DNA of 9,159 bases, taken from positions 1 to 9,159 of the forward strand of contig JAICLN010000157.1 in the NCBI GenBank assembly GCA_025925615.1. Direction: 5' to 3'. The notes under the pieces are model-generated. The model was not told the DNA's origin. It worked only from the letters and a program-made list of their open reading frames with translations, and made no database searches. The DNA is from Actinomycetospora sp. Lineage in GTDB: Bacteria; Actinomycetota; Actinomycetes; Mycobacteriales; Pseudonocardiaceae. How positions within the stretch are numbered: position 1 is the first letter of the stretch; each line of letters opens with the position of its first letter. Made by a program: the position numbers and the translations under genes. Shown here one piece after another: positions 1 through 5,206 of the stretch.

Positions 1-42
1 CCCCATGTGCCCCTGATCAAGCCCGAGGTGGCCCGGGAACGA

Positions 43-79
43 CGACGCGCCGCCGACCCCGCGGGTCGACGGCGCGTCG
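43..79 (-). terminator. Strong hairpin after the DUF3040 gene
   Basis: Arms 43-59 and 63-79 pair almost perfectly: ten outer pairs (cgacgcgccg with cggcgcgtcg), one c/a mismatch, then six inner pairs around a 3-nt CGC loop. The hairpin begins 15 nt beyond the TAG stop of the DUF3040 gene, where its intrinsic terminator should be. There is no T-tract, which is common for actinobacterial terminators. The structure is symmetric and could work in both directions. Confidence 0.6.
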
Positions 80-94
80 GAGGTCGTGGCCGGG

Positions 95-496
95 CTACTC
101 CTGCTCGAAGCGCTTGCGGAAGCGCTCCTCCATCCGGCTGGTGAAGCGGCTCTTCTCCTTGTCACCGCCCGGGGGGGTCTTCCCCTCGCCCTCCGCGGCG
201 GCCGCCTCGCCCTTCTTGCCGCCCGTGGCCGTGATCGCGAGGACCGCGCCGGCGAACATCAGGAGGAAGCCGACGACGCTGACGATCGGGAAGCCCGCGA
301 CGAACCACTGGAAGACCAGGCCGAGCACCAGGGCGACGACCCCGAGGACGAAGAGCACCACTCCCTGGATCCGCCGGCGCCGGGACGGACGGCGCAGCCG
401 ACCCCCGCGCACCGTCGACGCGAATTTCGGATCCTCGGCATAGAGCGCGCGCTCGATCTGATCGAGCAGACGCTGCTCGTGCTCGGAGAGCGGCAT
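95..496 (-). CDS. DUF3040 domain two-pass membrane protein
   Basis: This 133-residue protein starts MPLSEHEQRLLDQIERALYA, the conserved N-terminal signature of DUF3040 proteins, a small actinobacterial membrane family of unknown function. The short acidic amphipathic N-terminus (about 1-30) is followed by a basic stretch (33-42, RLRRPSRRRR). Two hydrophobic helices follow at about 43-64 and 69-90, and then a charged, Lys/Glu-rich cytoplasmic-looking tail (94-133). The ATG is well supported by a GGAGGAG Shine-Dalgarno sequence (complement of 501-507), 4 nt upstream. In Mycobacterium the homologue (Rv2169c, from memory) lies just upstream of mraZ and the division cluster, so mraZ probably lies beyond position 1. 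The family is confidently assigned; no biochemical role is known or visible. Confidence 0.9.
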   Translation of the reverse strand: MPLSEHEQRLLDQIERALYAEDPKFASTVRGGRLRRPSRRRRIQGVVLFVLGVVALVLGLVFQWFVAGFPIVSVVGFLLMFAGAVLAITATGGKKGEAAAAEGEGKTPPGGDKEKSRFTSRMEERFRKRFEQE

Positions 497-579
497 GGTT
501 CTCCTCCGGCACCGGAACGAGAGCGGTGATCGACCCGGGTGAGTGGGACGATCGGCACATCATCGGGATGGCTGACCTC

Positions 580-585
580 ATCGTA
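580..585 (-). promoter_or_regulatory. Possible -10 hexamer for the DUF3040 gene
   Basis: On the minus strand these bases read TACGAT, a match to the actinobacterial TANNNT -10 consensus. It would give a 5' leader of roughly 75 nt before the DUF3040 Shine-Dalgarno sequence. No good -35 box is visible 17-18 nt upstream, so this is tentative. Confidence 0.3.
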
Positions 586-670
586 CGAGCCCTCCGGCAC
601 TCCGACTACCCGGACCGGTGTGTTGCCCCGACGATCATTCTTTCGGCCGGTGAGAAGCGCCACCCGACGA

Positions 671-693
671 CGCGCCGCGATCACCCCGGCGCG
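671..693 (-). terminator. Possible hairpin after the methyltransferase gene
   Basis: CGCGCCG (671-677) and CGGCGCG (687-693) form a perfect 7-bp inverted repeat with a 9-nt loop, about 35 nt beyond the methyltransferase stop. It has no T-tract, and short GC-only repeats are common by chance in DNA of this composition. Confidence 0.3.
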
Positions 694-726
694 CAGCGTG
701 GCCTCCGGAGTCGATCACGACGTCGT

Positions 727-1509
727 TCATCGTCCGACGGGTCGGCGGGCCATGACGTGGACGCGCGAGGCGAGGTCGCGCAGCGGGGGCGTGTCGGCCG
801 CGAGGGCCTCGAGCGCGGCGAGGTCGGCGGCGCCGGCCGGACCGTCGGGGACCTCGGGCACGAGGTCGGCCAGGACCCGGTGGCCGCGGATCTGTTCGAC
901 GACGAGCCCGCCGTCGTGCTCGAGCAGCGCGCGGATCTCGTCGGTGTCCATCCGACGCAGCAGCGGGTCGCCCGCCCCCCAGCGGCCCGCGGGGTCGGTG
1001 AGCAGCCGCCGGGCCTCCGCCACCCGTCCGGCGACCACTCGGGCGAGGACCGCGGCCCAGCGCCCCGCGACGAGGATCGAGACCGCTCCCCCGGGTACCA
1101 CCGCCGCGGCCAGGGCACGGACGGCGGCCGCCGGGTCGTCCACGTACTCGAGCAGTCCGTGCCCGAGCACCAGGTCGGCCGCGCCGCGCCGCTCGCCCGC
1201 GTCGTCGGGGACGTCGGGGACGTCGGCGAGCGCGTCGACGTCGCCCTGGACGGCACGGACGCGGTCGGCGACGCCCGCGTCACGGGCCCGGCTGCGCAGG
1301 ACGGCGAGGGCGTTGGCGCTGGAGTCGACGACGGTGACCTCGCAGCCCTGGGCCGCGAGCGGCACCGCCCAGGTCCCGCTGCCGCCGCCGACGTCGAGCA
1401 CCCGGGGCGCGGCGGACCCGTCGCCACGGGCCCGGATCGCGGCGAGCTCCTCGCCCAGCGCGGCAGCCACCACGTCGACGACGCCGGGTGCGGACGAACG
1501 TGCGGTCAC
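727..1509 (-). CDS. CmoM/SmtA-like class I SAM-dependent methyltransferase
   Basis: This 260-residue methyltransferase has a Rossmann SAM-binding motif I, VLDVGGGSG, at about 37-45 and the acidic motif II residue at D62 (EVTVVDSS). The post-motif sequence is LVLGHGLLEYVDDP, followed by VVPGGAVSILVAG. The second half (VVAGRVAEARRLL, then a mid-region with MDTDEIRALLEH, and the ending SRVHVMARRP) resembles E. coli CmoM/SmtA as I remember it. CmoM methylates the carboxymethoxyuridine of tRNA wobble position 34. The actual substrate here is unknown. I chose the GTG at 1509-1507 because TACGGT (1521-1516) lies exactly 6 nt before it, the leaderless pattern of the neighbouring genes. An in-frame ATG at 1533 would add 8 residues but has no Shine-Dalgarno sequence. 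The gene diverges from parA. Confidence 0.85.
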   Translation of the reverse strand: MTARSSAPGVVDVVAAALGEELAAIRARGDGSAAPRVLDVGGGSGTWAVPLAAQGCEVTVVDSSANALAVLRSRARDAGVADRVRAVQGDVDALADVPDVPDDAGERRGAADLVLGHGLLEYVDDPAAAVRALAAAVVPGGAVSILVAGRWAAVLARVVAGRVAEARRLLTDPAGRWGAGDPLLRRMDTDEIRALLEHDGGLVVEQIRGHRVLADLVPEVPDGPAGAADLAALEALAADTPPLRDLASRVHVMARRPVGR

Positions 1510-1515
1510 GGCCAC

Positions 1516-1521
1516 ACCGTA
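1516..1521 (-). promoter_or_regulatory. -10 hexamer of leaderless methyltransferase mRNA
   Basis: Minus-strand TACGGT fits TANNNT and ends 6 nt before the GTG at 1509, so transcription would begin at or next to the start codon. If the ATG at 1533 were used instead, this hexamer would be inside the gene. No clear -35 box is seen. Confidence 0.5.
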
Positions 1522-1555
1522 GTGCGCACCCATCGGGGATCCGTGCGCCAGCCGG

Positions 1556-1561
1556 TACGTT
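1556..1561 (+). promoter_or_regulatory. -10 hexamer of leaderless parA-like mRNA
   Basis: TACGTT is followed by GCCCCC and then the GTG at 1568, giving the 6-nt spacing typical of leaderless actinobacterial mRNAs. There is no Shine-Dalgarno sequence in front of the GTG. The divergent methyltransferase -10 is only 34 bp away, so the two promoters must share or compete for upstream DNA. Confidence 0.55.
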
Positions 1562-1567
1562 GCCCCC

Positions 1568-2419
1568 GTGTACGTGACGGGTGTGCTGAGCCTCAAGGGC
1601 GGGGTCGGCAAGACCACCGTCACCCTCGGCCTCGCCGGTGCGGCCGCCCGCCGCGGGCTGCGGACCCTGGTGGTCGACCTCGACCCGCAGGGCAACGCCA
1701 CCACGGCCCTGGAACCGGCCGAGAGCGAGACCACGATCGCGGACGCCCTGGAGAACCCCTCGCCCGCGATCCTCGCCGCGTCGATCGCCCCCAGCAACTG
1801 GGACGACTCCATCGACGTGCTCGTCGGGTCCGAGGACATCGAGCGCCACAACCACCCCGACCCCGGCTCGCAGCGACTCGGCCGGCTGTCCCGCCTGCTC
1901 GCCGCGCTCCCCCGCGGCACGAGCTCCGACGACGCCGGGCGCTCGCCGGCGGGCGTCCACCTCCCCCAGTACGAGCTCGTCCTGATCGACTGCCCGCCCT
2001 CGCTGGGCCAGCTCACCCGCTCCGCGCTCGTCGCCGTCGACCGCGCGGTGCTCGTGACCGAGCCGACGATCTTCGCCGTCTCCGGGGTGCAGCGCGCCTT
2101 CGAGGCGGTCCAGGCCGAGCGCGCCCACAACTCCCGCCTCCAGCCCCTCGGCGTGCTGATCAACCGCTATCGGGCCCGCTCGGCGGAGCACGAGTTCCGG
2201 GTCAACGAGCTCCGCGAGCTCTTCGGCCCGCTGGTGCTGCCCGGTGTGCTGCCCGACCGCACCGCGGTCCAGCAGGCCCAGGGCGCGGGAGTGCCGATCC
2301 AGCGTTGGGACACCCCCGGGGCCCGCGAGATCTCCCAGCACTTCGAGAACCTGCTCGGGCGCATCGTGCGGGCGGGCCACCGCTCCCGGGAGCAGGGGAA
2401 ACCGCGCCGCACCGGCTGA
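1568..2419 (+). CDS. ParA/Soj-type ATPase (orphan, no ParB)
   Basis: This 283-residue ATPase belongs to the ParA/MinD family of deviant Walker A proteins. KGGVGKTT (10-17) carries the signature lysine K10. The A' motif VVDLDPQGN is at 35-43, and the Walker B segment LVLIDCPPSLG has its aspartate at about 141. The later segment TEPTIFAVSGVQRAFEAV and the C-terminal PGVLPDRTAVQQAQ region are typical of the chromosomal Soj/ParA branch. Such ATPases cycle between ATP-dimer and monomer to position DNA or protein cargo. No parB or parS site is present, so this is an orphan copy whose cargo is unknown, not the chromosome-partitioning parA. The GTG start follows a leaderless -10. The TGA stop is 6 bp from the stop of the convergent HEPN gene. 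Confidence 0.88.
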   Translation: MYVTGVLSLKGGVGKTTVTLGLAGAAARRGLRTLVVDLDPQGNATTALEPAESETTIADALENPSPAILAASIAPSNWDDSIDVLVGSEDIERHNHPDPGSQRLGRLSRLLAALPRGTSSDDAGRSPAGVHLPQYELVLIDCPPSLGQLTRSALVAVDRAVLVTEPTIFAVSGVQRAFEAVQAERAHNSRLQPLGVLINRYRARSAEHEFRVNELRELFGPLVLPGVLPDRTAVQQAQGAGVPIQRWDTPGAREISQHFENLLGRIVRAGHRSREQGKPRRTG

Positions 2420-2434
2420 GCCCGCTCAGCTCGG
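2412..2434. terminator. Bidirectional hairpin between parA and HEPN genes
   Basis: GCTGAG (2415-2420), loop CCCG and CTCAGC (2425-2430) pair perfectly. The stem extends by CCG (2412-2414) with CGG (2432-2434) across a bulged t2431. The two convergent stop codons (TGA at 2417-2419 and minus-strand TGA at 2428-2426) sit in opposite arms, so the same structure would close both transcripts. There is no T-tract. Confidence 0.45.
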
Positions 2435-2992
2435 CCGGCGCCCCGCCACGGTCCGCGTCACCAGCGCGAGGAACAGGTCGGCCTGGCGCACCATGTCGTC
2501 GGCGTCGCGCTGCCCGACCCGGCTGCGCGCCCCCGCCTCGACCGCCGAGCGCGTCGCGGAGTTCGCGGCGAAGAACGCAGCCCACTCGCCGTACTCGGGG
2601 GCCACTGAAGCGAGCAGCGTCCACGCGTCGGTCGGGCGGGCCGACCGCCGCGACCTCGCCCGGGCCGCGAGCACCGCGGCCGCGGAGCGCAGGGCGGACA
2701 GGTGCGCGAGCCGGAACCGCTCGGCCGGGGTGTCCGCGCGCTGCGCCTCGCGCAGGCCGTCGCGCGCGGCCTCCAGCAGCGTCACGACCGACCGGGACGG
2801 GGGCGGACCGGGCGGGCGGGGTACGCCCGCTGCGGCCCCGGCGGGGCGGCGCCCGCGCGCCGGCCGGGCACGGGAGCCACTGCGGGGCGCGGGCGCGTGG
2901 CCCAGGCCGGTGTCGAACAGGCTCGCCGAGCCGTCCGTGGCACCGGGCGGGGTGAGGGCGTCGGTCGGGGCGGGGATCGTCGGGATCGTCAT
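2426..2992 (-). CDS. SAV_6107-type HEPN domain protein
   Basis: This 188-residue protein has a Pro/Ala/Arg-rich, probably disordered N-terminus (1-65) and a helical C-terminal domain (about 68-183). Domain segments include VVTLLEAARDGLREAQ, AERFRLAHLSALRSAAAVLAAR, AWTLLASVAPEYGEWAAFFA and DADDMVRQADLFLALVTR, the pattern of the actinobacterial SAV_6107 HEPN family. HEPN domains are often RNases in toxin-antitoxin and defence systems. An R-x4-H string (R92-H97) is visible, but I cannot show that it is catalytic. The ATG is fixed by AGGAGG (complement of 2998-3003), 5 nt upstream. It lies 23 bp behind the DUF6504 gene on the same strand, so the two are almost certainly cotranscribed and may be damage-inducible through the LexA box at 3431-3448. 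Confidence 0.8.
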   Translation of the reverse strand: MTIPTIPAPTDALTPPGATDGSASLFDTGLGHAPAPRSGSRARPARGRRPAGAAAGVPRPPGPPPSRSVVTLLEAARDGLREAQRADTPAERFRLAHLSALRSAAAVLAARARSRRSARPTDAWTLLASVAPEYGEWAAFFAANSATRSAVEAGARSRVGQRDADDMVRQADLFLALVTRTVAGRRPS

Positions 2993-2997
2993 GGTGT

Positions 2998-3003
2998 CCT
3001 CCT
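2998..3003 (-). promoter_or_regulatory. Shine-Dalgarno sequence of the HEPN gene
   Basis: A perfect AGGAGG on the minus strand, 5 nt before the ATG at 2992. It decides the start against upstream in-frame codons that run into the DUF6504 gene. Confidence 0.8.
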
Positions 3004-3015
3004 GGACGGGGTTCT

Positions 3016-3306
3016 TCAGGTCAGCCAGCGGAGGTCCCAGACCCCCGGCCCGGAGCGCATCCGGAGCACGAACTCCCCGGCCGGGAGGTGCGGCTCGTCC
3101 GAGCGCCGGGCCAGCACCCGCCAGCACCGGCACCGGTCTCCCCCGATGGGCATCATCGAGCGGAACGGCCAGCGGGACTGCTCGATCCAGCGCTCCTGGA
3201 TCTCGGTGACCAGGTAGTGGCTGTCACGTCGGTTCGGGCGGCGGTGGAACTCGACGGGATCGCCGTCGACGCACCGCACTCCGACCGGCGAGGGGCTTCG
3301 AACCAT
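3016..3306 (-). CDS. DUF6504 family small protein
   Basis: This is a 96-residue protein. VRCVDGDPVEFHRRPNRRD (10-28), followed by HYLVTEIQERWIEQSRWPF (30-48), a tryptophan-containing strand CWRVLARR (61-68) and the end GEFVLRMRSGPGVWDLRWLT, fits the small beta-rich DUF6504 family. Its function is unknown. From memory, members often occur in actinobacteria near translesion polymerase genes; this was not checked. The ATG is supported by GGAGG (complement of 3311-3315), 4 nt upstream. An upstream in-frame start at 3420 would add 38 Gly/Arg/Pro-rich residues running through the inverted repeat and is less likely. It is the first gene of a two-gene operon with the HEPN gene. A perfect LexA box lies about 125 bp before its start codon. 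Confidence 0.72.
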   Translation of the reverse strand: MVRSPSPVGVRCVDGDPVEFHRRPNRRDSHYLVTEIQERWIEQSRWPFRSMMPIGGDRCRCWRVLARRSDEPHLPAGEFVLRMRSGPGVWDLRWLT

Positions 3307-3370
3307 GCGTCCTCCACGGCGGCGCGCTCCCCCACCCCGCACCTCGCGGGACGGGCCTGTGCCTGCCACC

Positions 3371-3414
3371 GTGGGGAAGCCCGGCGGCGCCGGGTGCGGC
3401 GGACGCTTCCCCAC
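3371..3414. repeat. Nested inverted repeat in the DUF6504 leader
   Basis: GTGGGGAAGC (3371-3380) and GCTTCCCCAC (3405-3414) are perfect 10-bp inverted copies. Inside them CCCGGC-GGC-GCCGGG (3380-3394) forms a second hairpin. If the minus-strand operon is transcribed from near the LexA box, this lies in its 5' leader, between the promoter and the ribosome-binding site. It could equally be a protein-binding operator. Confidence 0.6.
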
Positions 3415-3430
3415 GCCCACCGCACCCGGA

Positions 3431-3448
3431 GTCGAACACGTGTTCGAC
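3431..3448. promoter_or_regulatory. Perfect LexA/SOS box
   Basis: GTCGAACACGTGTTCGAC is an 18-bp perfect palindrome containing TCGAAC-ACGT-GTTCGA (3432-3447). This matches the actinobacterial SOS-box consensus TCGAAC-N4-GTTCGA exactly. It lies 125 bp before the DUF6504 ATG and 166 bp before the GNAT GTG, so either or both directions could be LexA-controlled. The operon with a strong Shine-Dalgarno sequence (DUF6504-HEPN) seems the likelier target. Confidence 0.8.
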
Positions 3449-3552
3449 AGACACGAGTGAACCGCGCCTCCCGGCGCGCGTCAAGTCGGCCGGTCGGGTC
3501 GCCGGGCGGCCGTGCCACGGGCCGCTCTCGACGGGCGTGATGAGATGGCGCG

Positions 3553-3618
3553 ATGGACGGGGAGGCGCGCCTGCGGGGGGTCCCGGGGCCGACGGGCCGC
3601 GGGGGCGGACCACGGTGA
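3553..3618 (+). CDS. Possible leader peptide coupled to the GNAT gene
   Basis: An ATG at 3553 opens a 21-codon frame (begins MDGEARLRGV, ends GGGPR) whose TGA at 3616-3618 overlaps the GNAT GTG at 3615-3617 as GTGA, the usual stop-start coupling arrangement. TGAGAT (3541-3546), a weak -10-like hexamer, ends exactly 6 nt before the ATG, as at the other leaderless genes here. The peptide has no recognisable family. GTGA overlaps arise easily in GC-rich DNA: a second short frame, 3457-3540, ends the same way at the alternative GNAT start at 3537. The case is therefore weak. Confidence 0.3.
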   Translation: MDGEARLRGVPGPTGRGGGPR

Positions 3619-4331
3619 CGACTGCCCCCGAGAAGACCCGCCTGGTCGACCTCCCCCCCGGCGAGCTCCCCGCCCGCCTCGACGAGGCCCTCGACCTCTA
3701 CGTCGCCGCGATGGGCTATCCGCCCGGCACGGCGCGCCAGCGGGCGCCGATGTGGCTCGAGCACTCGCGGCGGATCGGCTGGCGGGCGGTCGCCGCGATC
3801 GACGAGCGGGACGCGCTGCGCGGCATCGCGTACGGCTACCCCGGCGCGCCCGGGCAGTGGTGGTACGAGGAGGTCCGCCGGGGCCTGCGGCGGGCCGGAC
3901 GCCCGGCGCGGTCACCGGCGACGGGGCTCTTCGGCGCCGGTCTCGGACGGCTGCTCGGCGACGCCACGGGCCACCCCGCGACGCACACCGGCCCGGCGGC
4001 CGACCGGTCCGCCGATCTCGATCCCTGGCCGCTCGAGGGTGACCCCGAGCGCTACCTCGCCGACTACTTCGAGCTGACCGAGCTCCACGTGCGCACCGAC
4101 GCGCAGGGGCACGGGCTGGGGCACGCCCTGCTGCGGCGGCTCCTCGACCGCGCCGAGGGCGGTCACGTCCTGCTCTCCACCCCGGAGGCCCCGGTGCCGA
4201 CCCGGGCGTGGTTGCTGTACCGCCGCTGCGGGTTCCGCGACGTGCTGCGCCACCACCGCTTCTCCAGCGACCCCCGGCCGTTCGCCGTGCTCGGCCGCCC
4301 ACTCCCCCTCGACCCCGAGCCGCGAGACTGA
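3615..4331 (+). CDS. GNAT family N-acetyltransferase (Rv2170-like)
   Basis: This 238-residue protein transfers an acetyl group from acetyl-CoA. The acetyl-CoA-binding motif A is TELHVRTDAQGHGLGHALLRR at 155-175, with the Q-x-x-G-x-G core at Q164-G169. It is followed by HVLLSTPEAPVPTRAWLLYRRCGFRDV (184-210), typical of motif B. The N-terminal RLVDLPPGELPARLDEALDLYV and APMWLEHSRRIGWRAVAAI resemble Mycobacterium Rv2170 as I recall it, which has been reported to acetylate isocitrate lyase. A Gly/Arg/Ala-rich stretch of about 45 residues (91-140) separates the two parts. The GTG at 3615 was chosen because similarity begins just after it; GTG 3537 or ATG 3540 would add a 26- or 25-residue low-complexity extension. 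Substrate unknown. Confidence 0.82.
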   Translation: MTTAPEKTRLVDLPPGELPARLDEALDLYVAAMGYPPGTARQRAPMWLEHSRRIGWRAVAAIDERDALRGIAYGYPGAPGQWWYEEVRRGLRRAGRPARSPATGLFGAGLGRLLGDATGHPATHTGPAADRSADLDPWPLEGDPERYLADYFELTELHVRTDAQGHGLGHALLRRLLDRAEGGHVLLSTPEAPVPTRAWLLYRRCGFRDVLRHHRFSSDPRPFAVLGRPLPLDPEPRD

Positions 4332-4423
4332 GCACGGGAGCGTCCGGCCTTCCCCGACGCGCCTTTCCCGACGACGCCGGGCGCGCCGCCGTCCGCCCGC
4401 CCGACGCTGTCGGACCCGCCTGG

Positions 4424-4429
4424 CACGAT
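4424..4429 (+). promoter_or_regulatory. -10-like hexamer of leaderless LppM-like mRNA
   Basis: CACGAT, then GTCGCC, then the GTG at 4436 repeats the 6-nt spacing seen at the parA-like and metF genes. It departs from TANNNT at the first base. No Shine-Dalgarno sequence precedes the GTG. Confidence 0.4.
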
Positions 4430-4435
4430 GTCGCC

Positions 4436-5167
4436 GTGCCGCTGTCCCCTCCCGTCCGGCCCCGTCCGGACCCGCCCCGCGCGGACCCGCCCCCGCGTCC
4501 CGCCTCCCGCCGCCGGTCGCTGGTCCTGCTCGCCGCGGTGCTCGCGCTGGTGGCGCTGCTCGGCACGGGGTGCGTGCGCGTCCGCGCCGGGCTGGCGGTC
4601 TCGCCGCAGGACACGGTGTCGGGGACGATCGACGTCGGGACCCCCGACGGCGCGCCGGGCGGCAACGGGCCGCCCCTGCAGGTGCCCTCGGACCTCTCGG
4701 GCGACGTCACCGTCACGCGCTACGAGCAGGACGGCTACATCGGCTCGCACCTGGCCTTCGAGGACCTGTCCTTCGACGACGTCTCGCGCCTGCTCCCGCA
4801 GATCAGCCCGACGACGTCGTCGGCGATCCGGCTGCAGCTGCGCCGCGCGGGTGACCGCGTGATCCTGTCCGGGCAGGTCGACCTCACCCGGGTCTCGCCC
4901 GAGAGCGCCGACGTCCAGCTGAAGATGGCGTTCCCCGGCTCCATCACCCAGACCGACGGCACCGTCTCGCAGGGCGTCGTGACGTGGACGTTCACCCCGG
5001 GCGAGGTCGGCGAGGTCAACGCCGTCGCCTCGTACCCGGACCCCAACGCCCCGTCGTGGGTGAGCTGGGCGCTGATCCTGGTCGCGGTCGTGCTGGTGGC
5101 CGCGGGTGTGGTGTTCGCGCTCGCTGCGGCGACGCGCCCCCGGGTGGACCGACGGGCGCGCCGCTGA
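4436..5167 (+). CDS. LppM-like membrane-anchored lipoprotein
   Basis: This is a 243-residue exported protein. A proline-rich N-terminus with SRRRSLVLL (possible twin-arginine signal, 24-32) leads into a hydrophobic core and LLGTGC, with C46 as the probable lipidated cysteine. The lipobox is loose, because the -3 position is Gly. The mature part begins VRVRAGLAVSPQDTVSGTIDVG, the LppM family pattern, and continues as a beta-rich domain to about residue 205. A C-terminal transmembrane helix (about 211-232) is followed by the basic tail RPRVDRRARR. In M. tuberculosis LppM (Rv2171) is a cell-envelope protein linked to phagosome manipulation. In a soil-type actinomycete its role is unknown. The start follows a leaderless -10-like hexamer. 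The gene converges on metF, which parallels the mycobacterial order. Confidence 0.8.
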   Translation: MPLSPPVRPRPDPPRADPPPRPASRRRSLVLLAAVLALVALLGTGCVRVRAGLAVSPQDTVSGTIDVGTPDGAPGGNGPPLQVPSDLSGDVTVTRYEQDGYIGSHLAFEDLSFDDVSRLLPQISPTTSSAIRLQLRRAGDRVILSGQVDLTRVSPESADVQLKMAFPGSITQTDGTVSQGVVTWTFTPGEVGEVNAVASYPDPNAPSWVSWALILVAVVLVAAGVVFALAAATRPRVDRRARR

Positions 5168-5171
5168 GGCG

Positions 5172-5206
5172 CGCGGCCCGGTCAGTCCGCCGTCGGCCGG
5201 GCCGCG
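5172..5206. terminator. Bidirectional hairpin between LppM-like and metF genes
   Basis: CGCGGCCCGG (5172-5181) and CCGGGCCGCG (5197-5206) pair perfectly. Two further pairs (one U-G) shorten the loop. The structure starts 5 nt after the LppM-like stop, and its loop contains the metF stop codon (complement of 5182-5184). It is therefore placed to end the plus-strand transcript and also overlaps the metF 3' end. There is no T-tract. Confidence 0.55.

Larger units (their letters stand above)
497..726. other. Gene-free spacer between methyltransferase and DUF3040
   Basis: I see no convincing gene in these 230 bases. The open frames across it are unstructured Arg/Ser/Pro-rich shadows. It should hold the end of the methyltransferase transcript and the promoter of the DUF3040 gene. 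The part around 615-660 is less GC-rich than the neighbouring genes. The spacer also contains the hairpin at 671-693 and a possible -10 hexamer at 580-585. Confidence 0.6.
3307..3614. promoter_or_regulatory. Divergent regulatory region, DUF6504-HEPN operon and GNAT gene
   Basis: About 308 bases lie between the DUF6504 and GNAT starts, with no conserved protein-coding signal. They hold the DUF6504 Shine-Dalgarno sequence (3311-3315), a nested inverted repeat (3371-3414), a perfect LexA-type palindrome (3431-3448), and a possible leaderless 21-codon ORF whose stop overlaps the GNAT start. No standard TANNNT hexamer is visible for the minus-strand operon in 3316-3448. Confidence 0.6.

Noticed and set aside
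717..726. Palindrome ACGACGTCGT next to the methyltransferase stop
   Set aside because: It is short, without a loop, and at a position where neither a terminator nor an operator is expected; probably chance.
1196..1236. Tandem-looking GACGTCGGGGACGTCGG repeat
   Set aside because: It encodes Asp-Val-Pro and nearby residues in the methyltransferase linker; a local low-complexity coding repeat rather than a mobile or regulatory element.
526..2955. An 809-codon plus-strand open frame
   Set aside because: It runs antisense to the methyltransferase and HEPN genes and overlaps parA in another frame. The protein is Arg/Gly/Pro-rich with no family motif, a typical stop-free shadow in very GC-rich DNA.
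3297..3303. TTCGAACC over the DUF6504 start codon as a second LexA site
   Set aside because: Only one half-site (TCGAAC) is present. The other half after four bases is CGTCCT and does not match.
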